From Hanstruepera marina (GTDB lineage: Bacteria > Bacteroidota > Bacteroidia > Flavobacteriales > Flavobacteriaceae), in NCBI RefSeq assembly GCF_019880635.1, contig NZ_JAINVX010000006.1, positions 1-64,000 of the forward strand: a DNA stretch of 64,000 nt, in the 5' to 3' direction. Below the pieces are notes generated by a model. It searched no databases. It saw nothing but the letters and a program-made list of their open reading frames with translations, and was not told the origin of the DNA. A program made the position numbers and the translations under genes. Each line of letters opens with the position of its first letter. The first letter of the stretch is position 1. Below are positions 23,489 through 31,701 of this stretch, in pieces.

Positions 23489-25732
23489 ATGCTTTTTAAG
23501 AATAAGATTTTCTATTTACTCATACTGTTCTGTATGTGTCACACAATGTGGTCACAAGATACTATTAAAGGATTTGTGTTTGACGAATCTGGTCAACCAC
23601 TTGAAAATGCATACATCTACAATACAATGTCTACCAGTCATTCACATGCTTTGGCCAATGGATCGTTTATTCTCGAAAATAATAAACAAGGCGATACTAT
23701 AAATATTGGTCTTTTAGGATACCAAAAAAAGAATATTGTAGTATCAAGTTTGCACTTTACCGAGGGAATGGAAGTGCGTTTGCAACCCAAGACTATTTTA
23801 TTAAATGAGTTGGTAATAACAGAACAGGTTAATGCTTTAAACAGTGTGGCTAAAATAGATTTAGAAACCACACCAGTTAATTCATCCCAAGAGATTTTAC
23901 GAAAAGTACCTGGTTTGATTATTGGTCAACATGCTGGAGGTGGTAAGGCCGAACAAATTTTTTTAAGAGGCTTTGATATTGATCACGGTACAGATATCAG
24001 CTTATCGGTTGATGGTATGCCTGTAAATATGGTGTCGCATGCACACGGACAAGGGTATAGCGATTTACATTTTTTAATTCCAGAGACTATTAATGCCATT
24101 AACTTTGGAAAAGGACCATACTATGCTAACAAAGGCGATTTTACAACGGCTGGCTATGTAGATTTTAATACCAAAGATAAATTAGAGACAAGTGAAATAA
24201 GCTTGAGTTACGGTCAGTTTAATTCTATGCGTACCCTAGGAATGTTTGACCTTTTAAAAAATAATAAACGTTCTAATGCTTATGTAGCATTGGAGTATAT
24301 AGAATTTGATGGCCCTTTTGATTCGCCTCAAAATTTCAATCGTTTAAACCTTTTTGGGAAGTTCAGTACGTATCTAAAAGGTAATGATAAGCTATCATTG
24401 TCTGTATCCCATTTTACTAGCCGTTGGGATGCTTCTGGGCAAATACCACAACGTGCTGTAGATAGTGGTTTAATAACCCGTTGGGGAGCTATTGATGATA
24501 CTGAAGGCGGTAATACCTCCAGAAGCAACGTAAACATAAGTTATAACGCATTACTTAAAGAGAATTTACAGTTTAAATCTAATGTGTTCTATTCTAAATA
24601 TGATTTTGAACTGTATTCAAATTTCACGTTCTTTTTGGAAGACCCCATTAATGGCGATCAAATAAAGCAGCATGAAAGTCGAAACATATATGGTTTTAAT
24701 ACTCAATTTATTAATGACACCAAATTAGGGTCCATTGAAACACAAGTAATATCAGGGGTTGGACTGCGTATGGATCAAGTTAATGATGTAGAGCTATCGC
24801 ATACCCTAAACCGAAATGAAACGTTGGATTATCTGGCTTTGGGAAATGTAAACGAAACCAACATCTATGGGTTTTTAAATGCTAATTTTGAATTGGGTAA
24901 GTTTGTTGTAGCACCAGCCTTGCGTTTAGATTATTTCAAATTCATGTACAATGACGATTTGATGGCAGCCTATGAAACCCAAGCAGAAACCAAAACCACA
25001 TTAAGCCCAAAACTGAATCTGTACTTTAATCAGAATAACAATCTGCAATGGTATTTGAAATCTGGAATAGGGTTTCATTCCAACGATGCTAGGGTAGTTG
25101 TAGCTCAAAGTGGCGAAGAAATTTTACCCAAAGCTTACGGAACCGATTTAGGAACCATTTGGAAGCCCTTTCCAAAAATGGTATTCAATACCGCCTTATG
25201 GTATTTGTTTTTAGAGCAGGAGTTTGTGTATGTTGGTGATGCCGGAATTGTAGAGCCTAGTGGAAAATCGCAACGTTATGGTCTGGATATTGGGTTACGC
25301 TATCAATTTACAGACTGGTTGTATTTTGATACCGATGCTACCTTTACTCATGCACGAAGCATAGATGAACCTAAAGGAGCCGATTACATTCCGTTGGCGC
25401 CCGATTTTACCCTTACAGGAGGTTTGGCAATTAACGATCTAAAGGGCTTTTCGGCAGGCATACGTTATAGATATGTAGATGATAGACCAGCCAACGAAGA
25501 TAACTCCATTGTGGCCGAAGGTTATTTTGTAACCGATGTAAACATGAATTATGCATTGACCCAAAATTTGAGTTTAGGTATGGTAATAGAAAATGTTTTC
25601 GATACCGAGTGGAACGAAACCCAATTTGCCACCGAATCGCGATTGCAAAATGAATTGGAACCTGTTGAAGAAATACATTTTACGCCAGGAACACCTTTTT
25701 TTATTAAAGGTATAGTAAGCTACCGGTTTTAA
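23489..25732 (+). CDS. TonB-dependent outer-membrane receptor
   Basis: The 747-residue protein has a signal peptide (ending CHTMWSQ) and a CarboxypepD_reg-like N-terminal domain (about 22-100). A plug domain (about 110-220, GLIIGQHAGGGKAEQIFLRG) and a beta-barrel follow, ending in an aromatic residue (GIVSYRF). The substrate is unknown. His-rich stretches in the plug (DGMPVNMVSHAHGQGYSD) could hint at a metal or metal chelate, but this is weak. Confidence 0.93.
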   Translation: MLFKNKIFYLLILFCMCHTMWSQDTIKGFVFDESGQPLENAYIYNTMSTSHSHALANGSFILENNKQGDTINIGLLGYQKKNIVVSSLHFTEGMEVRLQPKTILLNELVITEQVNALNSVAKIDLETTPVNSSQEILRKVPGLIIGQHAGGGKAEQIFLRGFDIDHGTDISLSVDGMPVNMVSHAHGQGYSDLHFLIPETINAINFGKGPYYANKGDFTTAGYVDFNTKDKLETSEISLSYGQFNSMRTLGMFDLLKNNKRSNAYVALEYIEFDGPFDSPQNFNRLNLFGKFSTYLKGNDKLSLSVSHFTSRWDASGQIPQRAVDSGLITRWGAIDDTEGGNTSRSNVNISYNALLKENLQFKSNVFYSKYDFELYSNFTFFLEDPINGDQIKQHESRNIYGFNTQFINDTKLGSIETQVISGVGLRMDQVNDVELSHTLNRNETLDYLALGNVNETNIYGFLNANFELGKFVVAPALRLDYFKFMYNDDLMAAYETQAETKTTLSPKLNLYFNQNNNLQWYLKSGIGFHSNDARVVVAQSGEEILPKAYGTDLGTIWKPFPKMVFNTALWYLFLEQEFVYVGDAGIVEPSGKSQRYGLDIGLRYQFTDWLYFDTDATFTHARSIDEPKGADYIPLAPDFTLTGGLAINDLKGFSAGIRYRYVDDRPANEDNSIVAEGYFVTDVNMNYALTQNLSLGMVIENVFDTEWNETQFATESRLQNELEPVEEIHFTPGTPFFIKGIVSYRF

Positions 25733-25815
25733 GAATTTGTTGTTAATGAAGAAGCTAACAAATATCTGAAGTGTTTTTGCTAAGACGTTTGTTAAGTGTT
25801 TTTGTTAGTTGAAAA

Positions 25816-25846
25816 GTGTCTGTTTTTGCAGACGCTTTTTTTTGGT
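25816..25846 (+). terminator. Intrinsic terminator
   Basis: The stem AGTGTCTG-TTTTTG-CAGACGCT is followed by T8. It closes the receptor operon. The remaining gap to 25968 shows no gene. Confidence 0.85.
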
Positions 25847-25968
25847 TATTTTTTATTTATGTTGGAGTAAAATTCAAAATAGCGTTTAAAAGTAATGATA
25901 CCATCATTCAAATCGTAGCCTTACTTTCTAGATTATTTAGATTAACCGTTATTTATTAATATGAAATA

Positions 25969-26799
25969 TTAAGGAGTAGTTTGAACAGCGCCCAAAGTAT
26001 ATAACTGCTCCATAGTTGGTGTTTCACTACCACCAGCAGGTTCTAAGGTAATACCAAAAGCTTCAGAAGCGTTGGTATTTGTAATAGTAAATACTTTGTT
26101 GTCATCATTTGCAAAATCGTCTAGAGTTCCCAAACTGGTTGGTGAAAGAGGGCTTAATGTTAAAGACCAAACCTGATATACTTTGCCTCTAGGTGGTTCA
26201 GGTAGGCCTTGGGCATCTAAATAAATCGTGTTGGCTTTTTTGTCCCAATAAACCTTGGCATAGGCTTCTGGATATACGTCTTGGCCAGGAAGTGGTACAG
26301 CAATAATCTCTTTGTCTCGTATAACATCAAGAAGTTTGTTAGCTTCTTTTAAATTAGCACGTGCGGTATGTATTTGTTCTTCTAGCAGCTGATTATCTAT
26401 ATGCTGCTTATTAATTTCGGCTTCTACCGTTTTAATTTCAGTTTGTAGAGCACGGTTTTGATTTAACAACCAAATAAGGCCACCTGCCAATAATACAGAT
26501 GCTGCCCAACCTGTATAGGCAAGCCAATTCGTTTTAGGTTGGCGAGGTAAAGTCACCACTTGAGAATCTGATGTATTCAAGCCAAGGGCCTCTTTTACAG
26601 CAGGAAATATATATTTAGAATCTGTTGGGCTAGTAGCAGCAGTTAGTTTAATAATAGCGGCTTCAATTTTTAAGACTTCATCTAAAATATCAGGATTTTT
26701 TAAAAGCTTTTGGTACACGGCTTCGTTTTCTGCTTCAGAAAGTGCTCCGGCAACATAAAGTTCCAATATTCCAGATTCTATGTATTCTTTATTTGTCAT
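25969..26799 (-). CDS. RskA-type anti-sigma factor
   Basis: The 276-residue membrane protein has an N-terminal sigma-binding helical region (about 1-70, YIESGILELYVAGALSEAEN), one membrane helix (about 95-112) and a coiled-coil-like stretch. Its periplasmic C-terminal RskA domain includes YWDKKANTIYLDAQGLPEPP and YQVWSLTLSP. It overlaps the sigma factor gene by 4 bp (ATGA). It would hold the sigma factor inactive until an envelope signal arrives. Confidence 0.92.
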   Translation of the reverse strand: MTNKEYIESGILELYVAGALSEAENEAVYQKLLKNPDILDEVLKIEAAIIKLTAATSPTDSKYIFPAVKEALGLNTSDSQVVTLPRQPKTNWLAYTGWAASVLLAGGLIWLLNQNRALQTEIKTVEAEINKQHIDNQLLEEQIHTARANLKEANKLLDVIRDKEIIAVPLPGQDVYPEAYAKVYWDKKANTIYLDAQGLPEPPRGKVYQVWSLTLSPLSPTSLGTLDDFANDDNKVFTITNTNASEAFGITLEPAGGSETPTMEQLYTLGAVQTTP

Positions 26800-27332
26800 G
26801 GTGATACATCCAACATATTTCGCAATTCATTAATACAGTTTCTATTGCGTGTTTTTATAGTACCAATTGGCATTTCTAGCGTTTTTGAAGCTTCTTTTTG
26901 AGTATACCCTTTAAAGTACAACAGCTCAATAACTTCTATACATTTCTTGGCTAACTTTTTTACAAATTTCTTAATGCCAATGGCATCCGTTTGGCTGTTT
27001 AGATTATCCTGGTTTTCAAGAATATCTACGAAAAAAGTAGCATCAAGGTTTTTTTTTGAGTTTTTAAAGGTTTTAGACCGTGTTTTATCAATGGCTGCAT
27101 TTCGAGCAATATTTATAAGCCATGTAAAAAACCTCCCCTTTTTAGCCGAATAGCTACTGGCATTGTGCCAAGCTTTAATAAACACATCCTGCATAACTTC
27201 TTCAGCTATATCATTATCACGAACAATATTGTAAATAACACCATGCATACTGTCACTGTACATATTATAAAGTGCTTCGAAAGCTTTTTCGTCTTTGCTT
27301 TGAAATTTTGAAACCAGAAGTTCTAACTGCAT
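26796..27332 (-). CDS. ECF RNA polymerase sigma factor
   Basis: The product has about 178 residues. It has region 2 (about 20-85, DIAEEVMQDVFIKAWHNA, then FFTWLINIARNAAIDKTR) and region 4 (about 125-175, VIELLYFKGYTQKEASKTL, then GTIKTRNRNCINEL). The ATG at 27332 (MQLELLV) is chosen over a TTG at 27353. Pairing with the RskA-like gene fits the SigK/RskA type. Its targets may include its own operon. Confidence 0.92.
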   Translation of the reverse strand: MQLELLVSKFQSKDEKAFEALYNMYSDSMHGVIYNIVRDNDIAEEVMQDVFIKAWHNASSYSAKKGRFFTWLINIARNAAIDKTRSKTFKNSKKNLDATFFVDILENQDNLNSQTDAIGIKKFVKKLAKKCIEVIELLYFKGYTQKEASKTLEMPIGTIKTRNRNCINELRNMLDVSP

Positions 27333-27377
27333 GCAGGACTTATTTTTTACCAAAGTAGGGATTAATTGGCAATAAAA

Positions 27378-27400
27378 AAAGCTACCGTTTAGGTAGCTTT
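27378..27400 (-). terminator. Intrinsic terminator after sodC
   Basis: The stem AAAGCTACC-GTTTA-GGTAGCTTT lies between the sodC stop and the sigma factor start, with A/T-rich flanks on both sides. It separates the two transcripts. Confidence 0.8.
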
Positions 27401-27420
27401 CTTTATAATATTTAACTTTT

Positions 27421-28020
27421 TTAATCTTCTATAACACCTGCACAGCTGATACGTGCTCCAGCAGCACCAGAGGGTTGTGAGGTAAAATCATCGGCTCCTT
27501 GATGAACAATAATAGCTTTGCCTAATATATCTTTAGCTGGATCACCACAACCAATACACCATTGGTCTGTAGTAAATGAAATAGTACCATTACCTTTATC
27601 ATCAGCATTAAAGTTACCGATATCGCCTTTATGGTATCCGGCTTCAGCCCCCCATTCTCCGTGAGGTTGTCCTGTTGGGTTCCAGTGACCACCAGTGGAT
27701 GTTCCATCTTCTGATGAACAATCGGCTGTTTCATGCAAATGAATGGCATGTGAGCCTGGTTCTAATTCAGACATAACAGCCACCATATTAACTTCGCCGT
27801 TTTCTTGCCTAAAAACAGCACTACCCGTTACATTACTACCGCTTTTGGCATTTAAAGCGACTTTTATTTTCTTAACTTCAACAGTGGTTTCAATTGTTGC
27901 GGGAGCTTCAATTTCAGTCGTTTCGGTTTCAACTACTTTTTCGGTTTCTTTTTTATCATTTTTACACGATAGTGTGGCTACAATAACACAGGCTGTAAAT
28001 AATAAACTTATTTTTTTCAT
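27421..28020 (-). CDS. sodC: Cu/Zn superoxide dismutase family lipoprotein
   Basis: The 199-residue lipoprotein (VIVATLSCKND) has a Thr/Glu-rich linker and a SodC domain at about 50-198. Metal-ligand motifs are present: HAIHLHETADCS, HWNPTGQPHG, the GDIGNFNAD aspartate region and IIVHQGADDF. The conserved cysteine pair (ADCS and ISCAG) is present. It would remove superoxide in the periplasm. It is divergent from hemN, and the Fnr box at 28096 could also affect it. Confidence 0.92.
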   Translation of the reverse strand: MKKISLLFTACVIVATLSCKNDKKETEKVVETETTEIEAPATIETTVEVKKIKVALNAKSGSNVTGSAVFRQENGEVNMVAVMSELEPGSHAIHLHETADCSSEDGTSTGGHWNPTGQPHGEWGAEAGYHKGDIGNFNADDKGNGTISFTTDQWCIGCGDPAKDILGKAIIVHQGADDFTSQPSGAAGARISCAGVIED

Positions 28021-28095
28021 GGTTTAATTTTCGTTTTTAGTTACCCTAAAATTACACATTATTTAACTCATATTAAAATGTGCTTATGTAAGAAT

Positions 28096-28139
28096 ATGAC
28101 AATTATCATATTATATTATATCTAATCGCGATAATTTTG
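28096..28139 (+). promoter_or_regulatory. hemN promoter with Fnr-type box
   Basis: The palindrome ATGACAATTATCAT (28096-28109) is followed by TAATTTTG (28132-28139), a perfect Bacteroidota -7 element, 29.5 bp from the box centre. That puts the box near -42 of the start site, the usual activating position for Crp/Fnr proteins. Confidence 0.8.
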
Positions 28140-28156
28140 GACTATAATAAAAAGGT

Positions 28157-29521
28157 ATGTCTAGCAAATTAGTGAACAAATATAATATTCCGGGACCGCG
28201 TTATACGAGCTATCCAACAGTTCCATATTGGGATGAGTCTAGTTTTTCTAAAGAAAAATGGCTAGATTCTGTTTCTGCTTCTTATCAAGAAAGTAATGGT
28301 TCAGAGGGTATAAGTTTATATATTCACTTACCATTCTGTGAAAGTTTATGTACCTTCTGCGGTTGCAACAAACGTATTACCAAGCGTCATGAGGTTGAAA
28401 CGCCTTATATAGATTATGTGCTAAAAGAATGGCAATTATATTACGACCATTTTAAAACTAAACCTATAATTAAAGAATTGCATTTAGGAGGTGGTACGCC
28501 AACATTTTTCTCCCCAGAAAATTTAGAACGTTTACTCAAGGGAATTTTTAGTAAAGCCGAGATAGCCCAAGAACATGAGTTTAGTTTTGAAGGCCACCCA
28601 AATAATACAACGCGCGAGCACCTACAAACGTTATATAATTTAGGATTCAGACGCGTAAGTTTTGGTGTTCAGGATTACAATCTTGAAGTACAAAAAGCTA
28701 TACATCGTATCCAACCGTTTGATAATGTAAAGTACGTTACAGAAACAGCTAGGGAAATAGGCTATACATCAATAGGGCATGACATTATTTTTGGTTTGCC
28801 ATTACAATCTATAGTCCATGTAAAAGAAACTATAGAAAAAACTAAGCAGCTAAAGCCTGATCGTATAGCGTTTTACAGTTATGCACATGTGCCTTGGATA
28901 AAAGGTAACGGACAACGCGGATTTAGTGAAAACGATTTGCCTACAGCTAGCGTTAAACGCCAGCAATATGAATTAGGTAAACAATTATTGTCAGATTTGG
29001 GTTATCATGAAATAGGTATGGATCATTTTGCTTTACCAACGGATACCTTATATAAGGCCACAGAATCTAAAACCTTGCATCGTAATTTTATGGGCTACAC
29101 GGCTTCCAAAACGCAAATGATGATTGGTTTGGGTGTATCATCAATTAGCGATAGTTGGTATGGTTTTGCTCAAAATGCAAAGGATATTAAAACATATTAC
29201 AACTACTTAGACCAAAACGAATTGCCGGTTTTTAGAGGTCATATTTTAACACATGAAGACCTTGTGATTCGTAAGCATATTTTAAATTTAATGTGCCAGT
29301 TTGAAACATCATGGACAAATCAAGATTTATATTGTAACGAAATACCTGATGTCCTCATTAAATTAAAACCATTAGAGGATGATGGATTAATTGAAATAAA
29401 CGCAAAACAAATACTAATCAACGAAAAAGGAAAACCATTTGTACGCAATGTTTGCATGGCATTCGATTTGTTGTTGCAACGTAAGCAACCCAATTCACAA
29501 TTGTTTTCTATGACTATTTAA
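28157..29521 (+). CDS. hemN: Oxygen-independent coproporphyrinogen III oxidase
   Basis: The 454-residue radical-SAM enzyme makes protoporphyrinogen IX for heme without oxygen. It carries the cluster motif CESLCTFCGC (about 59-68), LHLGGGTPTFF, and the HemN tail. A full-length HemN is expected beside denitrification and cbb3 genes, all of which need heme under low oxygen. Its promoter carries the Fnr-type box. Confidence 0.95.
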   Translation: MSSKLVNKYNIPGPRYTSYPTVPYWDESSFSKEKWLDSVSASYQESNGSEGISLYIHLPFCESLCTFCGCNKRITKRHEVETPYIDYVLKEWQLYYDHFKTKPIIKELHLGGGTPTFFSPENLERLLKGIFSKAEIAQEHEFSFEGHPNNTTREHLQTLYNLGFRRVSFGVQDYNLEVQKAIHRIQPFDNVKYVTETAREIGYTSIGHDIIFGLPLQSIVHVKETIEKTKQLKPDRIAFYSYAHVPWIKGNGQRGFSENDLPTASVKRQQYELGKQLLSDLGYHEIGMDHFALPTDTLYKATESKTLHRNFMGYTASKTQMMIGLGVSSISDSWYGFAQNAKDIKTYYNYLDQNELPVFRGHILTHEDLVIRKHILNLMCQFETSWTNQDLYCNEIPDVLIKLKPLEDDGLIEINAKQILINEKGKPFVRNVCMAFDLLLQRKQPNSQLFSMTI

Positions 29522-29555
29522 TACGATTTATTAACCTTACTTAAACTTTAAAAAG

Positions 29556-30389
29556 ATGAAAAAAATTATTGTACCTATAGATTTCTCCGAATATTCAGAT
29601 TATGCATTGGAAACAGCAGCCATTTTAGCAAAAAAGAATAATGCTGAAATTTTAGCTCTGCACATGTTAGAAATTTCAGATGCTATTTTAACAAAAAACG
29701 ACAACGAAATGAAAATGGAAACGGTATTCTTTTTAAAGTTAGCCGAAAAGCGTTTCAATGAGTTTTTAGAGAAAGATTATTTAGAAGGCGTAAACGTTAC
29801 TCCAATTGTTAAGCACTTTAAAGTGTTTAGTGAAGTTAATGATGTAGCCAAGGAACACGATGCTGATTTAATTGTTATGGGTTCACATGGTTCTAGTGGG
29901 CTGAAAGAATTTTTTGTTGGTTCCAATACAGAAAAAGTAGTGCGACACGCCGAAATACCCGTATTGGTTACAAAACATAACCCTATTTTAACCGACTTTG
30001 AAAATATCGCTTTTGCTTGCGATTTTTCAGATGAAGCTGTTGAGCCTTATTTGCGAGCATCTAGAATGTTTGACAGTCTAGGATCAAAAATGCATTTGGT
30101 TTATGTAAACCTACCAAGTGAAAGCTTTAAAAGTTCTTCAGAAATGGAAGGAAAAGTGGTTTCATTCCTCAAAAAAGCTAATGGCAATTTAGATAAATTG
30201 GATTCAGTTAAATATGTAGCTGATTATACAGTAGAAAAAGGAATTTTGAATTTTGCCAATGTAATAGGAGCTGATTTAATAGCTGTTGCCACCCATGGTC
30301 GTAAAGGTTTGGCACACTTCTTTGAAGGAAGTATTTCAGAGGATATTGCTAACCACTCTATGTTGCCTGTAATGAGTTTTAAAATGTAA
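29556..30389 (+). CDS. Tandem universal stress protein
   Basis: The 277-residue protein has two Usp domains (about 1-143 and 150-277). Both have the nucleotide-binding ending: VMGSHGSSGLKEFFVGSNTE and VATHGRKGLAHFFEGSISE. It is soluble and cytoplasmic. It starts 34 bp after hemN, so it is co-transcribed and probably made under low oxygen. Its exact role is unknown. Confidence 0.93.
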   Translation: MKKIIVPIDFSEYSDYALETAAILAKKNNAEILALHMLEISDAILTKNDNEMKMETVFFLKLAEKRFNEFLEKDYLEGVNVTPIVKHFKVFSEVNDVAKEHDADLIVMGSHGSSGLKEFFVGSNTEKVVRHAEIPVLVTKHNPILTDFENIAFACDFSDEAVEPYLRASRMFDSLGSKMHLVYVNLPSESFKSSSEMEGKVVSFLKKANGNLDKLDSVKYVADYTVEKGILNFANVIGADLIAVATHGRKGLAHFFEGSISEDIANHSMLPVMSFKM

Positions 30390-30418
30390 TTAATAGCAAG
30401 TTTAGTTAGTGTTTTTAA

Positions 30419-30455
30419 AATAAGAGGTGTAGTTAATATCTACACCTCTTATTAT
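30419..30455 (+). terminator. Intrinsic terminator after hemN-usp
   Basis: A 14-bp perfect stem, AATAAGAGGTGTAG / CTACACCTCTTATT, with a seven-base loop is followed by an AT-rich stretch. Confidence 0.85.
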
Positions 30456-30501
30456 TTAAAGAGTTTTTTTGACAGATAAAGAACTTTTAAAAACTTAAAT
30501 A

Positions 30502-30564
30502 GGATAAAAATATCCGAAATATGATTTTTATCATGTTTTTAAAGTTGTGCAGACAGTAATTTTG
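30502..30564 (+). promoter_or_regulatory. nos operon promoter: GGATA palindrome, Fnr box and -7 element
   Basis: GGATAAAAATATCC (30502-30515) is followed by the Fnr-type box ATGATTTTTATCAT (30521-30534). TAATTTTG (30557-30564) lies 29.5 bp from the box centre. The first palindrome recurs before ric (53985) and in partial form near nirK and the Rrf2 gene, so it is a candidate nitric-oxide or Rrf2 operator. Dual input of low oxygen and NO is the likely logic. Confidence 0.75.
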
Positions 30565-30584
30565 TGATATAAACAATAATTAAC

Positions 30585-31088
30585 ATGAAAACAACACTAA
30601 GATTAATGACCCTATTATTTGCTGCACTTGTATTAAGCTGTGGAGGCAAAGAAGAAAAGAAAGAAGAGAAATTCTCTTATGAAAAGAAGTCGACAAAAAC
30701 TGAAGCGGTTACAAAAAAAGAAGAAAAAGTACCAGCTTCCAAACGCGTTGATTTAACTAATAAGGGAGTCGGACCAATTACTTCGGTTGAATTGGCCGCA
30801 GATATAGATCAAGCTATGGCTGCACAAGGTCAGGAGGTATTCAAAAAAATGTGTACAGCTTGCCACAGAGCAGATAAAAAATTCATTGGACCTGCACCAA
30901 CAGGAATAACAGAACGTCGCTCTCCAGAGTGGATTATGAACATGATTCTAAATCCTGAAGAAATGGTGCAAAAAGATGCTTTGGCCAAAGAATTACTAAT
31001 TGAGTTTAATGGTTCGCCAATGGCCAATCAAAACTTAACAGAAGAAGAAGCTAGATCTGTATTAGAATACTTTAGAACACTAAAATAA
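30585..31088 (+). CDS. Cytochrome c lipoprotein of the nos operon
   Basis: The 167-residue lipoprotein (AALVLSCGGK) has a Lys/Glu-rich linker (about 22-60) and one cytochrome c domain with heme motif CTACH (about 92-96). A likely axial Met lies in NGSPMANQNL. It is the first gene of the nos operon and would donate electrons to NosZ in the periplasm. Membrane tethering fits the lipoprotein nature of NosZ here. It corresponds in place to NosC-type cytochromes of clade II clusters. Confidence 0.88.
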   Translation: MKTTLRLMTLLFAALVLSCGGKEEKKEEKFSYEKKSTKTEAVTKKEEKVPASKRVDLTNKGVGPITSVELAADIDQAMAAQGQEVFKKMCTACHRADKKFIGPAPTGITERRSPEWIMNMILNPEEMVQKDALAKELLIEFNGSPMANQNLTEEEARSVLEYFRTLK

Positions 31089-31095
31089 TTTGAAT

Positions 31096-31671
31096 ATGAA
31101 TACATTTAAACAGTTAGGTCTTGTTTTGGCATGTATAAGTTTATTTTTTGCATGTAAAAACGAGAACCAAGAAGCCCCAAGCACAACTTCAGTAGCAGAT
31201 ACTGAAGAGAAAGTTGCAGAACGATCTGGTCAAGCATTTATTCAAGACGATGAGGGAACACCAAATTGTCTTCAAATTGCTATAGGTTCTCCTGACCATA
31301 CCACACTAGTTGCAGCAGTACAAGCAGCACAAGTAGAGAATGCTTTAGTTAACGTAGGGCCACTTACAGTTTTTGCACCAACTAATGAGGCCTTTGCGGC
31401 ATTGCCAGAAGGAATAGTTGATAACTTATTAAAACCAGAAAACAAAGACGCTTTAGCTAACATTTTAAAGTATCATGTTACACCTGGTAATTTAAGCACA
31501 ACAATCCTTACAAAACTATCAAAACTTGGACAAGCCAATAACCAAAATGTCCCAGTTGAGGTGGTTGATGGAAAACCAGTAATAGGAGGCGCAAATATTA
31601 TTGCCAGTGTTCCTGCTGGGAATGGTATTGTTCACGTAATCGATAAAGTTTTATTACCGCCTTCAGAATAA
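31096..31671 (+). CDS. Fasciclin-domain lipoprotein
   Basis: The product has 191 residues with a lipoprotein signal (LACISLFFACKN). A fasciclin (FAS1) domain covers about 65-190: VGPLTVFAPTNEAFAALP, NILKYHV, and the closing GIVHVIDKVLLPP. The ATG at 31096 is used. FAS1 domains usually mediate adhesion, so its place between the cytochrome and nosZ is notable. Close spacing on both sides (7 and 30 bp) supports one operon. It may help assemble or dock the NosZ complex; this is speculative. Confidence 0.88.
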   Translation: MNTFKQLGLVLACISLFFACKNENQEAPSTTSVADTEEKVAERSGQAFIQDDEGTPNCLQIAIGSPDHTTLVAAVQAAQVENALVNVGPLTVFAPTNEAFAALPEGIVDNLLKPENKDALANILKYHVTPGNLSTTILTKLSKLGQANNQNVPVEVVDGKPVIGGANIIASVPAGNGIVHVIDKVLLPPSE

Positions 31672-31701
31672 TAAATCACTAACCTTATTTAATAAAAAAC
31701 A

